From assembly GCF_026262505.1 (NCBI RefSeq), contig NC_067203.1:16690392-16754391 (forward strand): a stretch of 64,000 nt of DNA, read 5' to 3'. Every line of letters begins with the position of its first letter. Position 1 is the first letter of the stretch. A program made the translations under genes and the position numbers. The DNA comes from Trichomonas vaginalis G3 (Eukaryota > Parabasalia > Trichomonadida > Trichomonadidae). Below the pieces are notes generated by a model. It saw only the letters and a program-made list of their open reading frames with translations. It was not told where the DNA came from and searched no databases. This document shows, piece after piece, positions 37,658 through 47,309 of the stretch.

Positions 37658-39053
37658 TTAGAAATCCTTAGCAGATGAATAAGAAAAGAAGTCACTTCCA
37701 AAGAAAGGAATCAAGTTGTTGTACATTTGCGCAGTTTCAGCAGGAAGATTTGGAGATCCAGTCTGTTTAATTGCCTCTTCAGTGTCGTAATGGAATGAAT
37801 CACCGCAAATCTTCAAAAGAATGCTCTTGAATTTGAAGAACTGAATCTTTGTTTCTGCAGGAAGTTTCTGTTCATCCAAACTATTCATAATCCTTGGAAA
37901 CTGTGGAATAATTACTTTCCTAACAACATGGCTGCCAATAACAGAAAGACCAATCGCAGCTCCGAGTTTTACTTGGAAATTGCCGTTCTTCCTGTCAATG
38001 AATGTCTTCACTAAGTGGTCAGTAATCCTCGTGCGAAGTGTTGGATAAATTTGGGAGTATTTGTTGATAACTAATGATAACAACTCGGCTGAGTTCTCTC
38101 GCAAGGAAAAACTCTCGACAACGGGATCGTTGAAGGACATAAGTAATGATGTAATGCTCAAATTGATGATTTGGATTAAATACATGTCTAATTTGAGATT
38201 ATCATTTAATATTAAGGCGCGAGCAAGGTTTATTCGATCATCGAAGGCAGCAGTAATGTTGGAATTGTTGGATGAGTAATGCGATGATAAATAATGGAAG
38301 AAATATGGAAGTAATGGGATAATTGCGGCATCTGACTGTAATTCTTTCAATAACGGTATTTTCTTGCGTGGATTTACGTTTGGTGCGATCAAATGATAGT
38401 AATGGGTATATAATTCTTGTGAAACTTCGTTTCTTGTCGATGTTATTTGAACTGATTGATCTGAGAGTTTCATTTGAGGCGGTGGTGCGTAGATATTGTT
38501 ATGTGTTGAGCCAGGAACTGTTGTATCACTGTGTGTTAGTATATTTTGTTTAAATTTTGGCAAAATATTTCAATTTTTTAAAAATTAAAAAAAGAAATAC
38601 TTTGCCTAAAAATACGTACTTCAAATTTTCAGGTATTAAAGGTTGCTGACCACGAATGACAGCCAACCAATGAAATGAAAAAAACTTTTCTGTTGGAGTT
38701 TCTTTTAATGGCGTATTTACGATTTCTGATAGATCAAGCTGCTTGTCGACTGGAATACTAATCACAGTATCTCCAACTTGACCAACAGTTTCGTATTTGA
38801 TTGCTTTTCTGTTTCTGTAGCCGAGAAATGGATTAAATCCGCGAGCATTGAATGCTTCTGAGACATCTTCTACTGAAAGCTTCTTATGATTCGACTGAAT
38901 TTGAAATGATTTTGCGAGATTTAAAACTGCTTGAGCACTAAGACTAAATTTTGCTAAGATTTCATCCACACACTCATCAGATGAGAAATCTATGCTGTAA
39001 CGCTCAAATATATTTCTTGTAGTGATGAGAATAATTGGTGGGGAATGTTTCAT
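37658..39053 (-). CDS. TAF6: TFIID/SAGA subunit TAF6, one intron
   Basis: Two exons, 39053-38620 and 38528-37658, join in frame to 434 residues across a 91-bp intron (Asn145 is split AA|T). Residues about 8-75 are the histone fold: DECVDEILAKFSLSAQAVLNLAKSFQIQSNHKKLSVEDVSEAFNARG. Then comes the TAF6-specific block LDLSEIVNTPLKETP...HWLAVIRGQQPLIPEN, matching human VDLNDIISAPLPK...HWLSIEGVQPAIPEN right at the splice point. The second exon is the HEAT-repeat domain: SQELYTHYYHLI, ARALILNDNLKLDMYLIQII, NFQVKLGAAIGLSVIGSHVVRKVIIPQF. TAF6 pairs with TAF9 and scaffolds TFIID. It complements the Ada1 gene 7 kb away. Confidence 0.9.
38529..38619 (-). other. Spliceosomal intron of TAF6 (91 bp)
   Basis: On the minus strand it begins GTACGT at 38619-38614 and ends ACTAACACACAG at 38540-38529, the exact 12-nt branch/3' motif of trichomonads. 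Splicing restores the conserved PENLN-DTTVPG junction; without it the first exon frame ends after 23 unrelated residues. Confidence 0.92.
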
Positions 39054-39061
39054 ATTAAAAA

Positions 39062-39066
39062 AGTGA
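39062..39066 (-). promoter_or_regulatory. Inr-like element before TAF6
   Basis: TCACT on the minus strand, 9-13 bases upstream of the ATG at 39053. Confidence 0.5.
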
Positions 39067-39284
39067 CAAAGGTCAATAATTTTAAAATCCTAAACATCAG
39101 AAAAAATTATAATTACATGTTTTATTGATGTATTATAAGTTACAATATGAATACATTTGAGATATTGATATTGTGAAGAAGATATAATTCCAAATGTCAA
39201 AAATTAATGTAATTTAGGAAATATCAAGCCGTACAGTTGATGGTGCACCATATTTCGCATAGGTTCATATTATCATAGACCGAA

Positions 39285-39540
39285 ATATGCAGAACTTCTT
39301 ATATCAAACGGTATTCATATTCATATATTGATGGTGCAATTTTTCTTCATTATGCAAGATAAATTTTAAGCCAATTGCTGAACTTCTCATCCCAAAAGGA
39401 GCATAAATCAATGTAGAAGATAACAACGTTCGCACACTTCTCCATAGTGTATCATATTAATATTAAAATGATCTCGCAAACTTTCACATTGCTCAAGCTG
39501 CAGATATCAATGCACAACATTGTGGTGGTGTCATTGTTCT
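39285..39540 (+). pseudogene. Decayed ankyrin-repeat fragment
   Basis: Pieces in the plus strand read AELLISNG (about 39288), PIAELLIPKGA (about 39372), INVEDNNVRTLLHS (about 39408) and AADINAQ (about 39500), all typical of trichomonad ankyrin repeats. Stops lie between them. No intact gene remains. Confidence 0.55.
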
Positions 39541-39809
39541 AAAACCATTCATTTTAACTTATAATATTAACTTAAAATCGCTAAAATCGAATAAATCAAA
39601 TTCAAAAAATACAGAATTAATACCAAGACTAACATAGCTTTCCAATAAATGATTCTCATTGGCATTTAGCTTGTTAATATATTAATTTTGTATCATATAT
39701 AATAGTTGATATGTTCAAATCCGAATAATTAGAATATTTTAAAAAAAAATAAGTGAAGAAATAGAAAAAATCATGATCGATCATATTACCTCTTTATAAT
39801 TCCAATAAT
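39541..39809. other. Intergenic
   Basis: AT-rich 3' flank of the BAR gene, nothing seen. Confidence 0.4.
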
Positions 39810-40562
39810 TTAGTTAGCTGGGGCTGGCTGTGGAGCTGCTGGTGTGATGGATGTGTCTGGATACTTAGCAGCGAGTGTGCTGAGGTTGTAGTTCTGGCCA
39901 TCGATGATGAGTCTCTGGTGGGCAGCAGCGAAGGCAGCGTTGTAGTACTGATAAGCCTCGAAGATTGTAGCATAAGCAGATGGGGCCTTGGCGATGTAAG
40001 CGTTAGCCTTCTCCATGAACTCCTGATCGTACTTGATGAACTCCTTGCGGTGTTCTTCAGCCTTTGTCTCGTATTCAGCTGTTGGCTTGCCCTTCTCCTG
40101 GCGAGACTTGACTTCCTTCTCAGCGTTGATGAGGAGGACGTGGAACTTGTTTCTGTTGTCCTCTGTCTGGTTGATAAGGCGGATCTCTTCGAGTAAGGCC
40201 TTGACTTGTTCGATAACATGCTGGACAAGGTATGTATCGGCAAGGTTTGTAGCCTCTGTAGCAAGGTTTGTGTTGCACTGAAGATTTGTAGCAGAAGCTG
40301 TCTGATTGGCTTCACCCATTGGGAAGAGAACAGCAACCTTCATTGAAACGTTCTTGCTAGCCTCACCGTACTTTTTGATGTGCTTGCCATATGCCTTAAG
40401 GTCAGTCATAAGGGCTTCAAGGCGCTCCTTGTGTGACTTGATTGTGTTGAATGTGTTTGTGAAGATTTCTGTCTCTTCTGTCTTGGCTGTGCCTGTTGCA
40501 CGTTCAAGAGAGTTGAATCCAAGTTGAACTTGTTCCTTTGTCTTCTCCCAGAAAGCCTTCAT
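39810..40562 (-). CDS. BAR-domain protein (amphiphysin/Rvs-like)
   Basis: 250 residues, ATG at 40562. Almost all of it is long charged helices: an N-terminal amphipathic stretch (MKAFWEKTKEQVQLGFNSLE), then three main helices around LMTDLKAYGKHIKKYGEASKNVS, LADTYLVQHVIEQVKALLEEIRL and NAEKEVKSRQEKGKPTAEYETKAEEHRKEF, as in BAR dimers that bind curved membrane. The tail PAAPQPAPAN is a short proline-rich end; there is no SH3 domain. Likely role is in endocytosis or membrane shaping. Codons are richer in G/C than the neighbours, as in a highly expressed gene, and this leaves several open antisense frames. Confidence 0.75.
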   Translation of the reverse strand: MKAFWEKTKEQVQLGFNSLERATGTAKTEETEIFTNTFNTIKSHKERLEALMTDLKAYGKHIKKYGEASKNVSMKVAVLFPMGEANQTASATNLQCNTNLATEATNLADTYLVQHVIEQVKALLEEIRLINQTEDNRNKFHVLLINAEKEVKSRQEKGKPTAEYETKAEEHRKEFIKYDQEFMEKANAYIAKAPSAYATIFEAYQYYNAAFAAAHQRLIIDGQNYNLSTLAAKYPDTSITPAAPQPAPAN

Positions 40563-41546
40563 GAGAAAATTTGAGATTGAGTGTTCATTTCACTTTTTGT
40601 GTAAATTTTTATAAAATTTATTTTACGGAGACTATTTTTCTGCTTATCGGGGATAATTATTGTTTAAAATGCGTCGATCATAAAGTTGAATGGTGGCAGA
40701 AAACTTGCCTTTCGAATAAAAAATCCATATTAGTTAAACAATTTATATCATGTGTATTTTTATGTAAATATCAGAAATTCTGAACCATTCAAAAGAGTGG
40801 CCTGCTATCTCCTCGGGAACCTACACAAATTCCAACATTAACAATATAATCTGAGACATAAGTCGTATGCTAGTCTAATGATAATTATTTGAATTGTGAA
40901 ATGCAAAAAGTCTGTCTTCGTGCTGAATAAGAGAATTCGTAATGATCGTATAAGTATAGTGTATTATTTTAAACTGCCATTGCAATGAAGATAACTTCTG
41001 TAAGCACTGTAATCCTTTGACATTCTTCAAGGCAATCCTTCTAAAAATGATATTATATTTTCACAGGCATATTAATCTATAGTTATTGTTGGACTGTTGG
41101 GCCATATCGATTATGGACATACTAATATCATGTGTTTATATGGTAGTTAATCAGATCAAAATGTGCTTTTCCCTAGAGGACAACGTTGAACAACTCAATC
41201 AAGAAATACTTAAGATTTACCTTATTGTTAGTCAACGTAGTAATTTCTAAGTTCAACTCTGAGCTTTATATCAAAATTATATTTGCTATCTTATATTATA
41301 TATTTCTCAGAGTATATAAGTTCATAAATATACAATGCTTTAATTTGCCAAAATCATACTGAACGTAGTTCAATTTGGTAAAATATTTTCAAAATAGATT
41401 TTGTATATTCATAATTTGACTTGAAATATCTTTACCTAATGTGGTGTTATAATTTAGCATAACCAAATTCTTTAAATTAAAAGAAAATAATGATATTATA
41501 AATTTTTTATGTTTATTTACACTTAATTATAATGGTTTGAATGTTC
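40563..41546. other. 1-kb intergenic, nothing recognised
   Basis: AT-rich between the BAR start and the BTB stop. A 70-codon plus-strand frame at 40571-40783 has no family resemblance. Confidence 0.5.
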
Positions 41547-42323
41547 TTATTGGCATTTGTTATAAAGCTTGTTATAGAATTTCTCTAATTTCGTATTATT
41601 TGGTAAACCTTCGAAACCAATCTTTAAGTTGTTAACATCTTGTTCGGTTAATTTGTAATCGTTTGTAGAGTTGAGGAATTTGAGTGTGAGGTCGATCTTC
41701 TTTTCTAAATCTTTCTTTGGTTCAGAATCAGCAGTATAATGGCTGAGAGCGATACCCCATGCTTTGCAATCGACTAGATTTGAAATAATGTTAAGTTGTT
41801 CATCTGATTCAGCGCATGATGGCAAATAATGTGCGAGATGTTTAGCAACAATGAAGAGAGTATTTTCATACTTTGTTCCATCAGGATATCTTTTATCGTA
41901 TGTTGCATTGATGAAATCTGTAATACTTTCAAGCGGTGCTTCAAATAATTTCGATAAATAATTTTCAAGAAGATCAAGAAGAGCATTAACTCCATATATC
42001 TTAGCAACTTCTATGATAGCATGAATCTTTTCCTTAGGAAATTGGAGGTTTCCTGTATACATCCAACGAAGAACTAAAGAAAATACGTTTTCTGGATTTT
42101 TAATAATCTCAACTTTCTTAGTAATATCTTCTGTCATACCACTAGTGAAAATGTTATTGAAATAACTTGAACTATTTGCAAGAATTACTCTATGTGCATG
42201 AATTTCTTGTCCATCAATGACAAGAACACAATCTGTGATGAGATTTTGATCGAGGAACTCGTGGTAATCAAATTTAGTATCAAGTTTTAATTCAATTTGT
42301 CTTTCTTGCTGGTCATCAGCCAT
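41547..42323 (-). CDS. BTB/POZ-domain protein
   Basis: 258 residues, ATG at 42323. The BTB fold is at about 20-120: LITDCVLVIDGQEIHAHRVILANSSSYFNNIFTSGM, then NVFSLVLRWMYTGNLQFPKEKIHAIIEVAKIYGVNALLDLLENYL. A BACK-like helical region follows to the end. No Kelch, ankyrin or zinc-finger part is attached. BTB proteins usually act as Cullin-3 adaptors or dimerisation modules; the partner here is unknown. An Inr-like TCACA lies at 42340-42344. Confidence 0.88.
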   Translation of the reverse strand: MADDQQERQIELKLDTKFDYHEFLDQNLITDCVLVIDGQEIHAHRVILANSSSYFNNIFTSGMTEDITKKVEIIKNPENVFSLVLRWMYTGNLQFPKEKIHAIIEVAKIYGVNALLDLLENYLSKLFEAPLESITDFINATYDKRYPDGTKYENTLFIVAKHLAHYLPSCAESDEQLNIISNLVDCKAWGIALSHYTADSEPKKDLEKKIDLTLKFLNSTNDYKLTEQDVNNLKIGFEGLPNNTKLEKFYNKLYNKCQ

Positions 42324-42339
42324 CTTATTTTTTTTTTAT

Positions 42340-42344
42340 TGTGA
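42340..42344 (-). promoter_or_regulatory. Inr-like element before the BTB gene
   Basis: TCACA on the minus strand, 17-21 bases upstream of the ATG, followed by an A-run. Confidence 0.4.
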
Positions 42345-42744
42345 TGTCAAATTCTCAATGGAAAATATTAGGAAAAAAATTTACCAAACTCTATAATTAT
42401 CAAAATATGAATATACAGATGGAATGTAATATATTGATCAAATTTGGAAATTCCATTCTCACGATTTAGCAAATTCCAAATTTTAGTGAAAATATTATTT
42501 CTCTCTGTATTTTAAAAGTCTTTAAGCATATAAACAAATGTGTCAAATCTTGCTATCAGAATCAATAATAAAATAACATATCTTAGGAAAAATACCCTAC
42601 TTTTCCAACATTTAGAAAACATGCATGACCCCTACCCAGGGTCCAAAAATTGGTATTTTCTGCGCTCAGGCAACATGAGTTTTTGGGCCGCCAAATGAAT
42701 AGCTCAAATAGTTTCCTCATATAGAGACATGCTTATGCTTAGAG

Positions 42745-44740
42745 TTTGAAGGGAAACTAAAGTGATTTTTTTCTGCATTTCGAAATCTAATGCAATCTTA
42801 AAATCATGATTAAACTGCGAATCTGGGCGCAATTTTTTAATATGTTAATATATGAAGGTACTCCTACTACTGCGAATGCTTCAAATGAAAATTCAAGAAA
42901 TCAGATTAATTTGATCACATTAGTATAGTAGTGGTCAATCCAAAAACTCATATGTGATATATAACCTATAGAGATGATAATTATCGACTCTTCATTGAAA
43001 TGCATAAGATTTAATAATCTCATAAATATTCTTTTTAATTTTCAGTATTTCGTGTGCATTTAGATTGCATATACCTGTATATGATATTTCTAGAATGTTT
43101 TGGTTAGATATTAAGTTTTTTAGATTAATATTTTAACATTTTGATAAAACAAGCAATTGTTCCATTTTGGAATCGCGATTGAACTCTAGTTTGACTAATA
43201 TGATGTTGTATGATCAAATGAATTCTAACTTCATGAGATAAATTTGAAATTAGAAAATGCGATATCTGACTCAAATATTTATCTGAGCACATTTAACATT
43301 CAATTATAAACTAAAGTAATATACAGCAGATTCGATTTGGCTTATATTTTAAATATTCAACAAATAATCTTATAAAATTGTGCTATTCACGTTTCTCAAA
43401 GATGAATTAAGCATTTACAACTTGTGCATTGATGGAATTAGATATGGATTCTAATGTTAATCGATATTTTGTAAATTGATATATATTTATCATGGTTTGA
43501 CATTTGATCGTGTTGAAACCGGAATTGCAATATGCATCATCTATATATATAATTGTCAAAAATGAGCTAGATTTTTAAATTATGCTCCTGATTATGAGTG
43601 ACTTATATGATTATATTGAATTGAGTAGTAAAATCAATAAATATTAGAATATTACGATAATGTATTATAACTTATAGAAGCTTAAGGCTAAAAAGATGAT
43701 GAAAATGTAGCTCAAATTAAGTCTAAAAAATTTGAAAAAATTAAGTGCTTATGATAGTATGACGATATTGGTGTTTGAATGTAAGAAATTAGAGATGTAT
43801 TAGAAGCATTATGAGAAAATAATAAGATATAAAAACAAATTTTATGAAATAATTTAAGTTATAAGAGGTGTTAACATTGGTAATGTGTGAAAAGATAGTA
43901 GAATTGTATTGGAACTTTGATTAGTATTTTATAACAATTTATTAATGTAGATGTGATTAGAATGTTGGATTTCAAAGGAAAGCGATTGTTCACTCTTGTT
44001 GGTCTGCATGTGTCATTCCGGGAGACATTGCCTGTGCATGTCTCCCAGAACGAGACAATTATTGCAATCAGAATACGATTGCAAAACTTTGACCGACAAG
44101 AGTGCATTGTGCACTCTTGTTTGTCATCCACTATGATACTTAGAGAAAATACTTTACTTACATTATTTAAAATATTAATTTCCCTATTTAATATTTATTT
44201 ATTATTTTTGTGCTTTATATTCCTATGGCATGTACTGAACTATTTTATAGACTCTACCGAGCTATCTCCACATATAAACATTTGACAATAACACATATAT
44301 ACTCTCTTCATATTCTAGTCTCATGACATATTATTGCAAAAGCTATATTTAACAGCATACCTCATAAAGTCTCATTATATCCCTATCTAAGCTTCAAAAC
44401 CTATTTTCCCCCGTAATCTGATTCTTCAGGCTCCGCTGATTCGATTTCTGCTGTCAGATCGTGAAAATATGAATCACATAACAAGATAAACACAAATCCA
44501 AAATAATAATGTTTTCTTCAAATTGACTCTTCCACGATATTCATATTATTGTTATTAATTCCGTTTTCCCTTACAAATGTATTTAATTTTCTGAATATAC
44601 GTATTATAAAAATGAATATCTCAAAAACTAAATTAAAAAATTAATACTGGGTAATAACTAGATATATTGTGACTTTTTGAATTCACACACTTTTGGAAAA
44701 AATTGAATTTTTCTAAAATGATGTTGAACATGAACTTATA
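42745..44740. repeat. Dispersed 2-kb repeat, copy 2
   Basis: Matches copy 1 (34737-36890) throughout in the same orientation, but carries one satellite unit (about 43985-44112) where copy 1 has four. Small gaps distinguish the two. The tail (44113-44740) is partly repeated in inverse just downstream. Confidence 0.8.
43985..44112. repeat. Single 121-bp palindromic satellite unit in copy 2
   Basis: The same three-stem layout as at 35757: CACTCTTGTTGGTC at one end against GACCGACAAGAGTG at the other, and CATTCCGGGAGACATTG against the CATGTCTCCCAGAACG hairpin. The third stem is GCAATC/GATTGC. Confidence 0.85.
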
Positions 44741-45170
44741 CGGAAAATATCAAGTTGGGTAACTTGTGTTTATCTTGTTATGTGATTCATATTTTCACGA
44801 TCTGACAGCAGAAACGAATCAGCGGAGCCTGAAGAATCAGATTACGTGGGGAAAATAGTTTTGAACGCTTAGATAGGGATATAATGAGACTTTATGAGGT
44901 ATGCTGTATAAATATAGCTTTTGCAATAATATGTCATGAGACTAGAATATGAAGAGAGTATATATGTGTTATTGTCAAATGTTTATATGTGGAGATAGCT
45001 CGGTAGAGTCTATAAAATAGTTCAGTACATGCCATAGGGAATATAAAGCACAAAAAATAATAAATAAATATTAAATAGGGAAATTAATATTTTAAATAAT
45101 GTAAGTAAAGTATTTTCTCTAAGTATCATAGTGGATGACAAACAAGAGTGCACAATGCACTCTTGTCGGT
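44104..45170. repeat. Foldback: 0.4-kb inverted arms around a 0.26-kb spacer
   Basis: 44104-44507 is repeated in inverse at about 44766-45170 with only a few differences, including long shared runs such as GATCTGACAGCAGAAACGAA (one base different in the other arm). The arms are the tail part of the dispersed repeat, so two copies meet tail to tail. Confidence 0.9.
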
Positions 45171-45515
45171 CAAAGTCCGCATTCAAGTTATGAATGCGGA
45201 ACAGTATGCCATTCTGGGAGACATGCACAGGCAATGTCTCCCGGAATGACACATGCAGACCAACAAGTGAACAATGCACTCTTGTCGGTCAAAGTTCCGC
45301 ATTCAAGTTATGAATGCGGAACAGTATGCCATTCTGGGAGACATGCACAGGCAATGTCTCCCGGAATGACACATGCAGACCAACAAGAGTGAACAATGCA
45401 CTCTTGTCGGTCAAAGTTCCGCATTCAAGTTATGAATGCGGAACAGTATGCCATTCTGGGAGACATGCACAGGCAATGTCTCCCGGAATGACACATGCAG
45501 ACCAACAAGAGTGCA
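45147..45515. repeat. 121-bp palindromic satellite, three units, inverted
   Basis: Three near-identical units in the orientation opposite to the array at 35757. Each has GCACTCTTGTCGGTC, CCGCATTC/GAATGCGG, and CATTCTGGGAGACATG against the CAATGTCTCCCGGAATG stem. This array ends the right arm of the foldback. Confidence 0.92.
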
Positions 45516-45740
45516 TATTATCATCAAAAATTCAAAAAAAAAACATTTTTCTTTTTTCTTTGGCGAAAAATGTACTTATTTTTTTCGAAATTTTCGAAAT
45601 ATGATTTTTTCGGGAGACTTTTTCAAAATTTTAATATGATAAATATGAGTTATTTTATGTTCTCTATTTGAGAGTCTGCTTATTTTTGAGTATTGAGCAA
45701 GATTGAAAAATGAGAATATTTAGGAACATAATAAATCGAT

Positions 45741-45840
45741 TTATCTCGTCATGTAGTTCATATTTTCGCGTTCTGAGAGCGGAAAACGCATTTTTTGAAT
45801 GCGTAGATTCCGAATCACACGGAAAAAATAGGTTTTAATA
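45741..45840. repeat. Diverged copy of the dispersed-repeat tail
   Basis: TTTATCTCGTCATGTAGTTC and the following TATTTTCGCGTTCTGAGAGC resemble the inverted tail at 44770-44860 with many changes. It marks an older copy of the same repeat family. Confidence 0.45.
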
Positions 45841-46028
45841 AGAAAAATAGACAATTTATGAAGTAACAAAGCACATAGTATTATAAAAAAGAAAAACATT
45901 TTTCTCATATGAAAGAAAATATAACGTATTTTTTACAGAGCGTAGGTATATATCGAGCCAATTCACACCATAAATTCTTTTCTCGTTCTCGGGCCTATAA
46001 ACAACCTGAGGTGCACAACAATATTAAC

Positions 46029-46091
46029 TTATACTGCTGTTATCTGGATTTGAATCCTCAATTGAGAGAATTCCAGATAACTTCAGTATAA
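46029..46091. repeat. 20-bp hairpin
   Basis: TTATACTGCTGTTATCTGGA pairs with TCCAGATAACTTCAGTATAA (18 of 20 positions) around a 23-nt loop that itself contains CTCAATTGAG. Confidence 0.75.
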
Positions 46092-46154
46092 ACAAACCAT
46101 ATACATGTTTCCTCCTTGCTTCTAGGCCAAGCATAACAAGTACATTACCTTAGA

Positions 46155-46207
46155 GCAAATCTCATTCGGAGTTTCTCATTTAATGAGAGACTTCGAATGA
46201 AATTTGC
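46155..46207. repeat. 25-bp hairpin with 3-nt loop
   Basis: The left arm GCAAATCTCATTCGGAGT continues TTCTCAT; the right arm begins ATGAGAGACTTCGAATGA and ends AATTTGC. About 22 of 25 positions pair, with a TTA loop. Confidence 0.75.
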
Positions 46208-46302
46208 CTATTTGATTAATATCGTGCTTTATGAGATGCAAATTCTGATGATAAATATTGATCTAGAGCTTATATAAGATGCGAAGAAACTTCAAAAAAA
46301 GC

Positions 46303-46580
46303 TAACCGGTAAAGACAGCAACTTGCAACACCAAGTTGCTCACGTAGTGATTACAAGCATATCTGCAAGGCAAAGTCCTCAGGATGCAGAACTTTGCCTG
46401 CAATCAGAAAAGAGATTGCAGCAGAGTAACCGGTAAAGACAGCAACTTGCAACACCAAGTTGCTCACGTAGTGATTACAAGCATATCTGCAAGGCAATGT
46501 CCTCAGGATGCAGAACTCTGCCTGCAATCAGAAAAGAGATTGCAGCAGAGTAACCGGTAAAGACAGCAACTTGCAAAGTC
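46303..46580. repeat. 124-bp hairpin tandem array, about 2.2 units
   Basis: Units start at 46303, 46427 and 46551 (partial). The first two are almost identical. Each has three hairpins: GCAACTTG/CAAGTTGC, AGGCAAAGT/ACTTTGCCT and CTGCAATC/GATTGCAG. In the second unit the AGGCAATGT/ACTCTGCCT arms have each changed at one position. Confidence 0.92.
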
Positions 46581-46647
46581 AAGCAGTTTCTGAGATTTTG
46601 ATTTATAAATCATAAACCTTCATGCTTGATGATTTTGTAGAATTGTT

Positions 46648-46770
46648 AACTCATGTCATCAGTTAATGCTCACCTAAGGGAGGTGTTTTGCGGGAGCTGG
46701 GGGTATCTTGGTGAGTACTCAGGAGGCCAAGAAGGGCACCCCAACCGACATTTTGCTGATGGATTGAGTT
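46648..46770. repeat. GC-rich 123-nt three-way junction
   Basis: Outer arms AACTCATGTCATCAG and CTGATGGATTGAGTT pair at 12 of 15 positions. Inside are CACCT/AGGTG with a short loop, and a long hairpin GGGGT..CTTGG / CCAAG..ACCCC with a GAGTACTC core. This stretch is far richer in G and C than the surrounding sequence. A 44-codon frame runs through it, but pairing explains it better. Confidence 0.6.
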
Positions 46771-46900
46771 CGCAACCATTTTTATAACCGTAAAAACCGT
46801 CGGGACAAAACAACTTGAATAATTGAATTTTTTAATGATAATGATTGTGAAATAACATGTAACTATAATTTAAGAATGCCATATTTTTGTTAAAAAAAAT

Positions 46901-47309
46901 TTCGAAAAGTGAGAGATTTTCCGTTCTAATAAATATATTTGATAACCGGGGCGTCCCCCGGAATCAAATAAATTATCATATCGAGAATCGGAGATCCTTG
47001 CAGTTTCGATTTTTTCGAAAAGTGAGAGATTTTCCGTTCTAATAAATATATTTGATAACCGGGGTCCCCCGGAATCAAATAAATTATCATATCGAGAATC
47101 GGAGATCCTTGCAGTTTCGATTTTTTCGAAAAGTGAGAGATTTTCCGTTCTAATAAATATATTTGATAACCGGGGCGTCCCCCGGAATCAAATAAATTAT
47201 CATATCGAGAATCGGAGATCCTTGCAGTTTCGATTTTTTCGAAAAGTGAGAGATTTTCCATTTAATAAATATATTTGATAACCGGGGTCCCCCGGAATCA
47301 AATAAATTA
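46901..47309. repeat. 111-113-bp hairpin tandem array, about 3.6 units
   Basis: Units start at 46901, 47014, 47125 and 47238 (partial). The 2-bp length difference is GGGGCGTCCCCC versus GGGGTCCCCC, both forming the tip of a stem TTTGAT-CCGGGG/CCCCGG-ATCAAA. A second weaker stem pairs TCGAGAATCG with CGATTTTTTCGA. A 111-codon antisense frame is a by-product of the repeat. Confidence 0.92.

Noticed and set aside
39794-40336. Serine/threonine-rich 180-codon frame on the minus strand
   Set aside because: Overlaps the BAR gene in another frame; its composition follows from the BAR gene's codon bias.
45135-45604. Several frames with repeated cysteine- and histidine-bearing blocks over the satellite
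   Set aside because: All derive from the palindromic 121-bp units; the same kind of frame appears on both strands at 43871-44285.
46648-46790. 44-codon plus-strand frame starting MSSVNAHLREVF
   Set aside because: The stretch is better explained by the three-way-junction pairing; no homolog recognised and no Inr-like element close to the ATG.
46926-47261. 111-codon minus-strand frame over the 111-113-bp array
   Set aside because: By-product of tandem repetition; the frame is lost in units of other length.
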